The notes: generated by a model not told the origin, from the sequence alone. A DNA stretch of 64,000 nucleotides from Vitellaria paradoxa (GCA_019916065.1 CM034236.1:17561167-17625166); one strand, 5' to 3'. Numbered from the stretch's first letter, positions 47,026 to 59,660 are shown. Program-made: numbers and translations.

Positions 47026-47946
47026 AGCTGATCAAAATAAAACAAAAGGGAACATCAATGAAACCAAGTTTTCATATATTATTATATATTTTATTAAAAA
47101 TGGAACATTAAAGTCATACATTATTATATATTTTATTAAAAAAATTCATATATATAGTGATTTCATTGTAAATTTGAGTAGTTTAATATGAAATAAAATA
47201 GTGGAATTGAAATTATTATAATAAAAAAATATTTGAAATATTTTTTAAAATAGTAAATTTAACATTTTAGAAAATAGTACTATCATTACTTCAATTATGG
47301 TTATAAAAAAATTCATATATGATTATACAAATATAATAATTTTTGCTTTTTTTTTTCAAATCAACAATTGAAACACACCACATGAAAGAAATCCAATCCC
47401 ATTTCGCCATCCCCGAGGAATATATATATATATATATATATCACATCAATAATTAAAACCCACCCAATTAATGCTCCGAGCCTCTATGGAATGAAAACCC
47501 ACAAACATTAACATAAATCTCACACATATATTAAATCAACAATTAAAACCCACCCAATTAATGCTTTGACCCTCTGGTAATTGAACGAAAACCCATAACC
47601 ATTAACATAAATCTCACACACAAACAGATATATATATTTATAGAGAGAGGGGGTTGTGGAAATAAACCTGACCATGTGAGCTGTCCACTATACAATAGTA
47701 TAAGAATAGGAGCCTAGGCTTGGTCGCGGTCTCTTTGCACTGGTCTCCAGTGGTTGTTGGCACCACCTTGCCATCGTTGGTCTTAGTTAGAGAGAGAGAG
47801 AGAAGGGTGGTCTCGTAGAGAAAGGGATTGGAATAATCGAGAGACAGGTTAAGGGTTAGGGCTTTATGGGGTCAGGTCGGGTTGGGTCTTAAATAATTTC
47901 AGTGTAAGCGGTCACCCACAATCGATATAGGGTAGGTCTGCCTCTA
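47026..47946. other. hAT 5' non-coding end
   Basis: Upstream of the transposase start. Contains a duplicated block (TCAACAATTAAAACCCACCC-type text near 47445-47575, with ATTAATGCT and CATTAACATAAATCTCACAC following each copy) and (AT)n at 47421-47440. Ends in the hAT terminus at 47946. Confidence 0.6.
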
Positions 47947-48054
47947 ACCAAGTTGAGAAACCCAAACAACCTTAATAAGTCATAACAACAATCTAAAATA
48001 ATCCATGCTATTTTAGGATAAAAAGTATTTCAAAAATTTAAAAATTTAATAAAA

Positions 48055-48270
48055 ACAGTGGACCTCGCAGCTTGGGCGTAGGTAGCCCGAAGCTTGGGGT
48101 CATTGACAGAATGGCTCGCAGCGTGGGCGCAGGTAGACTGAAGCTTCAGCCCTCTGACAGAATAGCTTACAGCTTGGGCACAGGTAATCCGAAACTTCTA
48201 GCTACCTAGATTTCAACTTTTTGAAAAAAATCTAGAATACCTCGCAGCTTGCTCGCAGGCAGCATGAGGC
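48055..48270. repeat. GC-rich CGCAGCTTGGGCG module
   Basis: Four imperfect units of about 55-65 bp containing CTCGCAGCTTGGGCG, AGGTAGCCCGAAGCTT and TGACAGAATGGCT-like words. The core recalls GCAGGCAGCCCGAAG in the Copia LTR at about 12178. Confidence 0.8.
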
Positions 48271-49400
48271 TTTGTCCTTCATTTTTTTCTAAAAATTTTA
48301 TAAAGTTTATACTAGAAATGAAAATCTTTAAACATCAAAATATGTAAATTTCCCACCTCAAAATACATATTAAAAAATTCCCTTTTGTCTAAATTCAAAG
48401 CATGGTTTGATTTATTTTACTCATCTATTTATAAATACAAAATATATTAGCATGCTTCATAAATATGTCCAAAAATGTATATTTAAAACCCTTCAAGCAT
48501 TTCCTCACAACATTCAATATTAAATTTCAGAAATTCCATAGCCCATTCAAAATAAACATGCTCAGATACCAACTTGTGAATATATTCAAACAAGCATGCT
48601 TTTGCAAACATCATAAGAAAAGTAAACTTATATGCTAACCCTACCTGCCTCACTACACACATCGACAATCGGTGTGTAAAAGCTTTACTACCAACTTGGG
48701 TTAGTTGTTCCTCTAAACGTTCTGGTGCACACCCTCCGAGTGCCACACGGATTTGACATGAACATGCTTCGAAAAAGATTACAGGAGATTCCCCTCTTCT
48801 TCCTCCATATACAATCTTACAAGAATTGCACGAAGGCTATCTCCTCTTTCTTTCTCTCTGTAGGTTAGATTGTTGGGGGAAAAATATAGAGACTAAGTAT
48901 GGAGGGGTTTATATAGACAAATTAAATGTCTCAACTCTCGCTCACAGGTATATGAACCTTATCTTAACTCCTACATCAAAATCCATCCCAAGCTTTTCTT
49001 TTTTGGTTTGCCATCCCAAGCTTCTCATAGAAGCCAGGTTTTGAATTTTCATCAGCCAACCTTTGGCCTCCCCCATACTTCATTAACTTCTTGCTACACA
49101 CTTAGCCAATAGATATATATACCTCCCCTTCACCCAACCAAAACACATGCACCTCTTCTTTCTACCAATAGAAACCCACCTATCTTCTCACCCAATAGGA
49201 ATGCACCAATCTCTATATATGTAAACACAAATTCATGTACACAAAAAAAATAATTACTAGGCTTGCACATTAAATAAATACATATGTCACACTAAATAAA
49301 TCTAACAAAATAGAAATTAAAATAAAAATAAATTAAATTCGAAATAAATTAAACAAAAATACAAGTCTTTGCAAGGAGAATTATGAAGTATGGACTCATC

Positions 49401-49955
49401 AATAAGTGTGTATATGAGTTATGAACACAAATGATGTCACAAGCGATTTCAATCTTTGACAGATATGTTCTAGATATTTGTTAGACTCATTTTTTTGTCC
49501 AATTTTAATACATATTGAACACATTACAAACTTGAATGGAATATTTTGTTTTCGGTAGATTTGTCTAAGATACATCATGGATTGGTAATTACCATAAAAA
49601 AATATTTTTTGTGATTTATTTGTTAACTCTTAATTAGCCATAAATTGTAATTAATTGTGTTATTTATTATAACATTTGAAATGTTTAATTTTTAATTTTA
49701 ATTAGTGTTATATTATATTATTTGTGTTATATTTTAGTGAAATATTAATATTTATAACATATAAAAATATAAAAATATATATTTTTATTAAATTCCTATT
49801 CTATCATATCTGATAATTTTTTTTAAATATTAAATTAATACATTCATATCATGTTCAATTAGTGTTTCAAATTGGTTTTCATAATTTTCAGGACAAGACT
49901 AATGTTTGTTTTTCAATAAAAAGAAAGTGAACCTTCAAAAAAGCCTAGTGGCTAC
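49401..49955. other. AT-rich stretch, nothing recognised
   Basis: No reading frame, no paired ends. Possibly includes the unresolved right end of the LTR that starts at 43953. Confidence 0.5.
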
Positions 49956-50418
49956 TAGGGGTGGAAACGAGCCGAACCGAGCCGAGCTTTAACATGCTCG
50001 AGCTCGGCTCGAGCTTTTTATACTGAGCTCGAGCTCGAGCTCGAACTCGATTCGAGCTTTTATATAGGCTCAAGCTCGGCTCGATAAAGAAGAAGTTAGG
50101 CTCGATTAGGCTTGCGAATAATTCGATTAAACCAAAACGACGTCGTTTTGATGTAAAATATAATATATTTAAAAAATATAATAAAAATATTATTAAAAAT
50201 ATAAAAATATTATTAAAAAAGTATATATTATTCCAACCGAGTTTACTCGCGAGCTTTCGAGCCGAGCTTCTTTAGGTTCGAGCTCGAGCTCGAATCCAAA
50301 ATGAGTAAAAAATCGAGCTTGGTTCGAGCTCGTTTAACTCACGAATTGAGCTCGAGCCGAGCTTTTTTCGAGCCGAGCTCGAGTAACTCGCGAACGGCTC
50401 GGTTCGTTTCCACCCCTA
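49956..50418. mobile_element. hAT-type MITE with perfect 8-bp duplication
   Basis: Terminal inverted repeats TAGGGGTGGAAACGAGCCGA and (inverted) TAGGGGTGGAAACGAACCGA. GTGGCTAC is duplicated exactly at 49948-49955 and 50419-50426. 463 bp. The arms are rich in GAGCTCGAGC, a self-complementary word repeated many times, around an AT-rich centre (about 50150-50235). Confidence 0.93.
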
Positions 50419-50426
50419 GTGGCTAC

Positions 50427-52110
50427 TCGTTTCAAAATAGAGTTCGGCACAGACGTACTATCCTCTGAATAGAAACCGATTTGACTGCCCTCCATCCCTT
50501 GTTCTTTTTGGGTGAATAATAGTTAACTAAAGGAACAACTAGGAGGGAGAAAAAGTTTTCTATTGTAAAAATGGATTGCAAAACTTAATTTTTATATGTA
50601 ATAATTAATAAAGAAAGGTAGATTAGTTTGTAAAATTTTATTTACATATTTACAAAAAAATATAATTACCTTTTTACCCTTTATATTTAAGTGAAAATCA
50701 TTTATATTATCTAAACTTTAAAAACTTACATTTATACTCTTTTGTACGTCAAACTAAAGTGAAAAATGCTAATAAAATCTGTCAAAAATAATGATTTTAA
50801 CTCTTAATAACTTTAAAAATTGTAATCATACCCTTTTAGTTCATATTACTTATATTTATATCTCTAATTCTATTTAATTTTTAATGGGTATTTTGTTCTT
50901 TTTACTTAAAAAGTTAACACCATTCATAACTTCACTTTTACCCAAATTAAAAGAGGTACAAAAATAAAATTTTAAAATTAGGGGGTATAAATGATTTTTA
51001 CCTTAAGTATAGAGATAAAAAGATAATTATTCTTTTATAGAATCAGTTACTTATATTTTACTTTTATTTTTATTTATATTAGAAAAATAAAATTAATCTC
51101 CCTAGTTTTATTGAGAACTTGATGAGTGAGATTGAGTTTAAGAAAGAAAAAACTAGCATTTTTATAAATATTTACTAAAAAGTTAGCTTTTTATGTTTAA
51201 GAAGGGAAAAAATATAGTTTTTAGCAGTTAATTTTTTAACTTTTTATTAATTTGACATTTTTAACTTTAAAGGTTTAAAAGAAGTTTAAATGTAAGAGGG
51301 TGAATTTGGTCATTTTAGAAAAAAAACAAAAAAGAAGTTTAAAAAAAAAAAACTTTTCAATTGGATATGAGAAACACCAAACTTAAAAAAAAAAAAAAAA
51401 AAATTTTTTTCCCAAATGAGCACTAAATGATTTAAGAAACACCAAACTTTTCAACTGGATTTTAATTGTTGTGAGTAGGTTTTGCGAGGGGAATTTTAGT
51501 GACTGCTCCTTCAAGTGGTTGCGGCCACCATTAGTTGGCCACGGCTAATGACTAATAGCAACCGTCATATGGCAGTTGCAAGACAAGGGAGACCTCTTTT
51601 GCGACCGCCAACTGTTAGAAGAGTGAAATGTTTTTTAAAGTATTAGCTATGCCTTAAGGGCTTTTGCAACCACTTTAGCTAATGGCTAAAAGTCTTTCCC
51701 TTCTACTTTTATATTAATAAAATTACGAAATTTTGAATTACAAAGTATTAACAAGTCTGATACAGTTTCAAAATAAATAAAACAAAACAAAAAACATGAT
51801 GGTCCGTTCCACCGCTCAATCAAACGTGAAAAAAATAAATATTATTAGTTAACTAAATTGTCAATATAAATATATAGAATTAGGTAAAAAGTTTTAAACT
51901 ATAAAAGTTTAACTTTTTTTTTTAATAGTTAAGTCTAAAATCAAAGTTTAAAGTGCCTCTTTCAATATTAATTTGTAATACTAAACTTAGTAAATGCCAC
52001 TGCATGAGATAACCTCTTCTAGGAAACTCCAAGGCAAAACCAACTTTAAAATTTTTGTTAATTACCAAAAAAAAAAAAAAAATTAAAATTTTTGTTGTGT
52101 TATCTTGTTA
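50427..52110. other. AT-rich stretch with a CACTA-like subterminal remnant
   Basis: Mostly AT-rich with A-runs (51338-51352, 51384-51403). At 51495-51690 there are repeated GCGGCCACC, GCAACCGTC, GCGACCGCCAACTG and GCAACCAC words that resemble the subterminal repeats of the CACTA element 420 bp to the right. This may be the remains of another such element. Confidence 0.45.
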
Positions 52111-52259
52111 CACTACTACGGAGATGGGTAAAGGAGATTGAACAAGCGGTCGACCGCTTTGAGGTGGCCAACAGAGGAGTTTTACACAACTGCTACGTTT
52201 AGATGGACGACCGCCTTGAGGTGGTCGAGAAAAGCCAGGTAATTTCGCCCCCAAACCCC

Positions 52260-52440
52260 TGCCTTCTCCCGCTCCATTTCCCTCATCTGATCAGTTCCCT
52301 CTTCTCAATTGACTCTCTCTCTCCCCCCCTGATTAACTCCCTCCCTCTCTCTCTTTCCCTGTCTCCCTTCCACCTTCACTCTCTTTCCTTTTGCTCTACC
52401 CTCCCTCTCTGTCTCTGTATTACAGGGCATGAACTAGAGT
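52260..52440 (+). repeat. CT-rich low-complexity tract
   Basis: Dense CTCTCTCC and CCCTCTCT words. The open frame across it (52203-52619) is rich in S, P and L because of composition and is not supported as a gene. Confidence 0.7.
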
Positions 52441-53106
52441 CACCGCACAGCCTCAAGCTCTCTCCACCGTGGCGACGAACTCGAAATTGGAGCAAGTGGC
52501 CCCCTCCAACTCTCTTGTCTCACCATTTCTGCTACCATCAGGTATGGGGCTTGATTCTTTTTTTTTTTTTTTTTTTTGGGTGTTGGTTTTTATCCATGAG
52601 CGGTGGGCATGGGTTTTGAATATGAGCAATGGGTGAACTTGAAATGGGTGAAGTTGAAATTGACACCAACAAAGAATGGATTTGGGTTTGTACCAATCTG
52701 ATTCTACAATTTTGAAAAAGGGAAAAATAATTGAAAACAAAACAAGGGAGAAACGAAAATGGAAAAAATAAATTTAGACAAATTTTAGCTAGTTTTTCTT
52801 GTCATTCCCGTTTATCTCTTTCGCAGCAGCTTTTTTGATTTCAAAGTTTGTTTCCTCCCTCTTCTTTCTTTTATCATGGAATTTTGATTTCCCTGATAAT
52901 CTTAATGATTACAAAAGTTGTGAATTTCAGCTCTTTACTCTTTTTAGATGGGGTTATTTAGAGGTAGAATATATGTGATACCAAACCAAACTAATCCATA
53001 ATATTCTTTTGTAGATCATTCTTTGCAAGAATCATTGATAATCCATTGGTGACTTCTTTCCTTCCATCTAAGATGGTTTGGAACTTGGAAGGCTAAAGAC
53101 CCTTTA

Positions 53107-53333
53107 AGGTTTGCATTTTTGTTGGACATTGGCTCATTAGAAAATTAACACCTTTGATATGTTCAAGAAAAGAAGATCCCATTTGGCTTTGAACCCTTGT
53201 TGGTGTGTTATATATGTGCAACAATGGTGGAGAATTGATTGATCACTTGTTTCTCCATTGTTTCCTTGCTCTTACTTTATGGAAAAGAATTTTTATCTAT
53301 CTCATATGTGACTTGAGTGGCGTTGGCTTTTAG
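53107..53333 (+). pseudogene. Captured zf-RVT (reverse-transcriptase zinc-binding) fragment
   Basis: One frame reads VGHWLIRK...SRKEDPIWL, a stop at 53190-53192, then TLVGVLYMCNNGGELIDHLF, LHCFLALTLWKRIF and a terminal stop at 53331-53333. The GGELIDHLFLHC...LW pattern is the zf-RVT domain at the C-terminal end of plant LINE-type and LINE-derived open reading frames. One cysteine of the usual CxxC appears lost, and only a domain-sized piece is present. Its position inside a CACTA element suggests sequence capture, or an earlier retrotransposition into it. Confidence 0.75.
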
Positions 53334-55324
53334 TTTTAATTACATAAATTAATTCTTACTTGTATCTCAATACAATTTATTCTCAAATTTGTTGATTTGA
53401 AATCCCTAGTTATGCAAACAGAGCCTTAAATTCATGATGAAATTAATACCTAAACCAACAAAGGTATGTTTGAACAATTTTCCTTAAATAAATAACACTA
53501 AGTTTCTTGATTTCAAATCCATAAATACAAAAGCAACCTTAGTTGTTTGAACATTTTTTTAGTTCACATTTAATTAATGTTGGTATCTAATTTACCTCAC
53601 GAAAAATATTTATAAAAAAAATAAAAATTTACCTCATGGAAAAAATTTTACTATATTGGTAATACTCTAGTATTTTCCTTTTAGGTGTTAAGTCAAATGC
53701 CATATTTCAGGCTATCAGGTGGTTGTAACCACATCTTTGTCTTCCCAAGGTATGATTGTGTAGTTATTATATCCTGTCATATAATTACTTTTATATAATT
53801 TTGGAACTAACATTGGAAGTACTCTTACAAAGAGCTATTAAAGGACTTTTGTTTATGTTCTGTTGTGTTTCTTCTTATGTTTTTAATTTTTTATCCGTAC
53901 AATAGAAGGCGAGATATTGTACAAAATTTTTTCCTGTGATCATTCTTAGTGGCTGCAAACTTCTTTTAATTTTCCATTTTATGATTTTTCATTTAGTTAT
54001 TTTGCTAATGACAAAAAGATGATTTATTTCACTCAACTGCAGTGGTGCTGGAGCTCACTTATTTAAATCTTGGGCTACATACTTGAATTGTTCCATAATT
54101 CTTACTCCTGAGGTACTAGGCTGACATTTCCAGACATTTTATGTGATAGAAATTTGTCCCTAGAGTCATATTATGTCTTAATACTGACTTCTGAAACTTT
54201 GTTCTTTATTATTGGTAGCTTAGTACTGACCTCTTGGGTCATTAAATTTGATTCCATCCGCTTTCTTTTGTGTTTGATCATATTTTAAGAATTTTTTCAT
54301 CTTTTTTTATGATAAAGCAGAAGGAGCAATTGTGAAAGACACTCGATATAAGTCAATGATGAGTCATAACATGACAAAAAGTAAAACTATACTACCAAGC
54401 TAAGGATTGGCCGTTGTATTTCATTAAGGGGTATGTTGAAATACAAAAATGTTGAGTGGTGTCTTGAAATACAAAATCTTGAAATACAATTCAGTCAATT
54501 GTTGGAGCTTGCAAAGCAATACCCAGATAAGGATTTTTTGACTTTGGCTGTAGAGTCATGGCTTTCTCATAGAAATTAGATTGTTTGCACTTTTTCCCCC
54601 TTTTTGGAGAAATTAAGTAGGAGCATTGACCATGAATACGACTCATGATTTTTATGTAATGTGGGTTCCACAAAAAATTTCGACTAATGCACTGCAAATT
54701 ATGCAGATAAGGTATTCTTGCATCACAAATTACAAATTATGCTAGCACTATCCTCTGAATTAGCTTCATTTGTACTGTATTCCATACCGTGATTAATCAC
54801 TGTTGCTATGGATGACAACTATTATTGATGATTGATTTGCCCAGAGTAGCATAAATATGAAGTTTACATGTATTCTCCCTACATTTACATGTACACACAC
54901 ACTGATAGTCTGGTAGGATGGGCCTAATCAAGTGATGCAATTATTTTTCGTTGAATAGGAGTGTGTCCCAGTAATCATCTCGAATTATGTGGAATTGCCT
55001 TTTCAAAATGTTATTGATTACACCTAGATATCAATCAAATGGCCATGGAATCGCATAGGTCCTGAACTTTTGGACTACCTACATAAATTGTTTTGAGGTT
55101 GACACATGGCAAGAGGACGTTATTTTGTTTCAAAATGTTTGTAGTTAAACTTTTCAATGTTATGTGTATTTTGTTACATATTTTATGAAAATTTAGAATT
55201 TTTGTTAGATAATTTTAATTTTGTCGCTGTATATATACAGGTTTTGTTCTATGAATGTACAGGTTGTTTTCTTAGTTTAAGATGAAAGGGTCATATTTTA
55301 AAAATATATTTATATATACTATTT

Positions 55325-55556
55325 GTCGGCCGCCTTGTAGTAGTTGAAAATTGCTTAGGCGACTGCCATGAGGCAAACTTTTTGTCGACGGCTTTAGGCG
55401 GACAACTCCTTTCTCGACCACCTTGAGGTAGTTGAATAATCATTTTCTAGACCCAAGCATCGATGACCGCTAGTAAGCGGTCGTTAGGCGGTCGAAAAAA
55501 CTTTTCTCGGCCGCTATATTGCCTTTTGTCGACCACTTCAGGCGGCCGAGAAAATC
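55325..55556. repeat. CACTA subterminal repeat array (right)
   Basis: Repeated GGCCGCCTTG, GACGGCTTTAGGCGG, GACCACCTTGAGGTAG, GACCGCTAGTAAGCGGTCG, GGCGGTCGAAAAAACTT, CGGCCGCTATATTGCC and CGACCACTTCAGGCGGCCG words, spaced about 30-35 bp. Most are palindromic. Confidence 0.9.
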
Positions 55557-55575
55557 AACTTTTCTTGTAGTGTTA

Positions 55576-56545
55576 CGCTAAACTAAGAAAAAATTAAACC
55601 TTTTTTTTTTGACATTTTCTGATTTTCTGACTCAACTGAAAAAATTAAATAAATATATTTAACTTTTCATTTCATTTTACTTTCTTATTATTTTCCTTTA
55701 CTCTTCTTTCACCCTACTAGAAATACTAGAAATCCAAGTTCAAAAGCATAAACTCAACTAGAAATCCAAGTTCATAGACATAAACTCAAGGGGGAAAATT
55801 AACTGTCAATTTAAAATTAAAATAAATTGGATCAATCTTCACCTTACTCATTGAAGAATCAGGTTCATATTTTTTTTAGAGGAGCCATGCTCAAGCATGA
55901 TTCACCTAAAACCCACCCCCTTAAAAAAAAAAAAGTAAATAAATAAATAAACAAAGCCACCAAAACAAAAGAATTCACATCGATGTAGTTCAAGTCAACA
56001 GAACCTTGATCCGAAATTATTACAAACCACATTTATATTGAATTTGAACGAAGAAAAGGAAGTAATAGAAAGATATATATGATACAGTTAAGATACGAGA
56101 CAGACAATTGAAGTTAAACCTCTCAAATTCATTTTAATAGATTTTATTTTAAAAAAAAAACCTCTCATTCCCATGTTACTGTCAAAAAAATCCCAGTCTT
56201 AAAATAAAACCCTTCTTCCCTCATTCCCTCTTCTTCAAATTAAAAAAAAAAAAAAAAAAAAAAGAAGAAGAAAGAGACATATGAACCAAATTAGGCAATT
56301 GCCACAGCATCACTAAAACCTCAAATTCAACACAACCTAGGAAGGGACAAAATGGAAGTGAGAAGAAAATTAAAAAAAAAAAAAAGAAAAAGTTAACACA
56401 GCAAAGGAAAAAAATTAATAGATAAAGAATCACTGCAATTAATTGCCCAAAAATCAACACATGAATATTAAACCCAAAAACACTGCAATTGCCCCCCACA
56501 AAAAAAAAAAAAAAAAAATTAAATTAAGCAGAAAATAAGTGAGGT
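55576..56545. other. AT-rich stretch, nothing recognised
   Basis: Long A-runs (about 56239-56261, 56373-56385, 56500-56518). Open frames on the minus strand are runs of Phe from these tracts. Confidence 0.55.
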
Positions 56546-56975
56546 AAGGAAGCACCACCTACCTGGATGCGGTTTATTTCACCGCAACCGTCTGCTTCAC
56601 CAAAACCCCAAAATGTCCCAAACTAGAATGCGTGACAGTGAGCAGACGGCAGAGAACCAAACCCCAGGGAGACAATATGAGAAGCAAAGAGGGAGAGAAA
56701 ACAAGAAGCAAAGAGGGAGAGAAAATGAGAAGCTCGAGAGAAGGAGTGGGAAGAGCAAATGGAGGGGGAGAGAGCGCGCTGCAAAGGGTTGTGAGGCTGA
56801 GTGAAAAAAAAAAAAAACAAAAATCAAAAACCGAGAGGGAGAATGATAGCTGTGATGGAAAATTAAATCAAGCTGCTAGCGACCATCTTGAGTGGGTCAT
56901 TAAAGGCGAGTAATAGTGATAGCCTCTGGCAGTCACCTGAGTTTTGGTTCGCCAATACTATTTTCTCTAGTAGTG
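56546..56975. mobile_element. Possible CACTA right end
   Basis: Ends TTTTCTCTAGTAGTG, a CACTA terminus. The last 100 bp have GCGACCATCTTGAGTGGGTC and GGTTCGCCAATACT words in the manner of subterminal repeats. The left end was not found. A purine-rich direct repeat (AGAAGCAAAGAGGGAGAGAA, twice near 56681-56730) lies inside. Confidence 0.45.
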
Positions 56976-58796
56976 CAAGACTATTCCATTAGTTTGTTTG
57001 TTGTGATGCCATCATGAAGTTATGAAATCCACATGAGAATGTGAATTGGTAATGCAACTGAAGTATCCATCCCTTTTCACAGAATGAAAAATGCATTTAA
57101 ATTTCGAGAATAAAATTCCTATAAGGAAGAAAGAATATAATACCTAATATTTCTTTTTGGACAATTATTGAGATTTTGGGCCATTTACATATTTGGATTT
57201 CAAATTTGGCATAGAGTTGGGTCTGAGACACAACCCCTTTTTTCTTCTTCTCTTCTTTTTCTTTCTTTCTTTCTTTTTTTTTTTTTTTTTTTTTCCTTCT
57301 TCTTCCAAGGGAGGACACAAGATAGAGAGGGAATGAAGATCGGATGAAGGGACTAGAGAAATCTGAACTTGATTAACACGGTGATCATTGTGGTAATGTC
57401 CATTCAGGTTAAGCTTGCTCGAGGTTAAAGATTTGGGCTCGTGAAGGTTGAGGAGCTTTTTGTGTTCTTCTATATTTCTTCTTTTTTCATTGAATTAGAG
57501 GTAAGTGGGGTGAACTTATGTGTTTACATTTATTAACAAAAGGATTTTGATATATTTCACACATTGATTGGTAGAGATATGATAAGTATATGCGTTCGTG
57601 TATATTTCTATATATAAAGGTGTATATATATGCACATATGTTAGAGATATGTGAGACTCTTAAGTTATTGGTTGAAATTTTGGTTATAAGCATATTGTTG
57701 ATGTTATTACATGTTTATAGATGTTATACTGTTGAAAAGGTGGCTTTATTTGGTCATTTGGAGGTTTTGGGTTTGGGGTTTGGTAAGAAGACAATATAAA
57801 AATCTGGTTCTGGTCTATTTTTGTTTGAACGACATTCGAACGCTTGATAGTGTTACACTGATATCGTTTGGATCCTTGATCCCATTCAAATTGTGTTCAA
57901 ACACCTATTACCATTTAAACAATGTTCTAAAGCCAAGTCTGGGCAATTTTTAAAATCTTGCGTTGAAAATATTGACCAAACTCTTTTATTAAGCCCTTTT
58001 TCCTTTGTTAATGATTTTTTACTTGGTTTTACCCCAAATATCAAGACATATGTATTTATGAAAATTTGTATGATGGATTCTCTAATTATAATATGGCTTT
58101 GATATTATGTCGATAATTATTATTTATTAATGAGTATACATAATTGAGCATATCGTGTGCATGTGATTGGAGTTACATCACTCGGTTTAGGAAGTAGATG
58201 CTAATTTGTTCGAGAGTGCTATGTTATCATTGTTGACGTATCGAGGTACTACCATATTTATAGACAATATCCATTATTTTTTAAGAAATAATAAAATGAG
58301 ATTTTTTTAAAATTTTGAATGATTGATCCCTAATTATATATATTATTAGAGATTAGTCATTGACATTGGGAGGTTAATCCTAGATTATATTATCATGTGA
58401 TTATCCAAACTACCGCTGGATCCTACTTGAGTATAGCAGCTAGATTATTTTAGATTTGAATATTTAGATGAGGCTAGGGTTACATCATCTGATTTATGAT
58501 GTGGATATTATTTTGGATGCCATTATTGACATGTGGGTTTTAGACTTGATTATTATATTATGAGAATTCTAATATTTTACTGATTTTTATTGTCGCTGTG
58601 TAGGTACTTGAATTTTGTTATCGATGTTATTTATATTATTTTTTAATTTTATTTTATATGGGAATCAGAGATAAGTATAGATACTCTAATTTAATGTTGG
58701 ATATGACCTAGCATTAGTTTTGGTTTTTATTCGATTTAATCTATTCCAATATTTTCATGCTATCCATCCCATACCATGAGAGTAGGAGTGTGAAAA
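56976..58796 (+). mobile_element. LTR-like sequence
   Basis: Resembles the plus-strand gypsy LTRs at 32690-37600 in arrangement. A GAGGTAAGTGGGG word at about 57498 parallels GAGGTAGGG at about 34685, further text mentions TTACATCACTCGGTTTAGG, and the right end GGAGTGTGAAA at about 58796 is like a decayed GGGGCGTGACA. No primer site or gag. Includes a C/T-rich tract near 57238-57305. Short open frames have no recognised domain. Confidence 0.35.
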
Positions 58797-59659
58797 AACC
58801 TATCAAGTGTACACATCCATTCAAATAACAAGTAATTCATTCCAAAATTACATTAAAATATATCAAAAGACAATTAAAAATGTACAAGATTTCGGATTAT
58901 AGCAATACTCTATTTACATTAGCCTTCTCTCTCTCTTTCTCCCTTTCCCCCCTTTCTTTTTAAGTTAAGATAAGAACTAATTAGATGTGGAAATTTCTAG
59001 TTAAATCATTTATTAGCTCTTTCACACATGCTGGACAAGTGATGATGAATTACATCAAGGGTTAAATATTTATTTAATTAATTTGTTTGATTAGAACTAG
59101 ATTTTTTACCAGAGACCACTAGAAGGCATTGGGAAGCTCTTTCCCATGAGGTATAACTTTTTATTCTCCAGGCTGTTTTTTCTGAAACCCAACACGTCTA
59201 GTTTTATCTGGGTTATATTCCAGGATCCACCTAGGGTTTCTTACAGAGAGAATAATCATTAGAAGATGACCAGATTGATTAATTGATTCTCTCAAACACT
59301 TAACTAACAATTCATGCATATGATTCAAAGGAGTTTAAATCTTTGAGCACTGAGGATTTGGTAGGCTGAGAATTTAACAGGAATTGCTGAGGATTCAGTA
59401 TCATGCCTTCAAGGAGTCAGATGGCTTTCACTTAGGGAGTTGATGAATTGAGGATTCAAGTAAAATTCAATAATACAGAGTCAAGGAGTCAATCTATTGA
59501 GACGTTAAGTTTTGTAACTAACATTTGATGTAGTGGAAGTTTTGAGGTTCTCCCTTATTAGGGTTTTCTCATTAAATCTTGTTCTTTCTCCTATTATTTA
59601 ATTAATTTGTGTCAATTTTTTGACTACTTGGGATATCTAACATATAGTATAAATTTTCA
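58797..59659 (+). repeat. Copia 5' LTR remnant (left boundary uncertain)
   Basis: Ends TAAATTTTCA directly before a primer site, as the Copia LTR at 12767 does (GGAATTTTCA). The left end was not found. A TGTGGAAATTTC at about 58986 is one candidate start. Confidence 0.55.
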
Positions 59660-59660
59660 A

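Larger units (their letters stand above)
44464..47946 (-). mobile_element. hAT DNA transposon, autonomous type but decayed
   Basis: Ends: CAATGGCAGACCCAGG on the left, and TAGAGGCAGACC when the right end is inverted, sharing GGCAGACC. The 8-bp flanks ACCAAGCT (44456-44463) and ACCAAGTT (47947-47954) match at 7 of 8. It carries a near full-length but broken transposase on the minus strand. About 3.48 kb. Inserted into a gypsy LTR. Confidence 0.8.
43953..49400 (-). mobile_element. Gypsy-type LTR interrupted by hAT element
   Basis: Starts TGTCACGTCCCGAATTTTCA, the inverted LTR terminus of the same general type as at 22877 (TGTCACGCCCCGGATTTTCA). After the hAT insertion (44464-47946) the LTR-like text resumes, with a GC-rich CGCAGCTTGGGCG module at 48055-48270. 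The right boundary is not resolved. 49400 is a rough estimate from LTR sizes nearby. No primer site or gag seen. Confidence 0.5.
52111..55572. mobile_element. Non-autonomous CACTA element with modular subterminal repeats
   Basis: Starts CACTACTACGG and ends CTTGTAGTG, with TTA duplicated on both sides (52108-52110 and 55573-55575). The terminal CACTA/TAGTG and the 3-bp duplication fit the CACTA superfamily. The left 120 bp hold GCGGTCGACCGCTTTGAGGT and GACCGCCTTGAGGTGGTCGA. The right 230 bp (55325-55555) hold about seven variants of TCGGCCGCCTTGAGGTGGTC in both orientations, the expected transposase-binding arrays. No transposase is encoded. The interior includes a captured LINE-type fragment. 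Confidence 0.88.

Noticed and set aside
49455..49465. AGATA as right-hand target duplication of the LTR starting at 43953 (left AGATG)
   Set aside because: Only 4 of 5 bases match and the adjacent sequence lacks a CA terminus. Boundary left unresolved.
52203..52619. 138-codon open frame
   Set aside because: It crosses a CT-rich low-complexity tract within the CACTA element. Amino-acid composition (S, P, L) follows from the DNA composition, and no domain is visible.
55713..55735. CCCTACTAGAAATACTAG as left end of the CACTA-like end at 56975
   Set aside because: First bases do not match CACTA, and the flanking trinucleotide does not match CAA after 56975.
56221..56499. 92-codon minus-strand open frame with transmembrane-like Phe runs
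   Set aside because: Phe runs arise from poly-A tracts. Low complexity, no conserved features.
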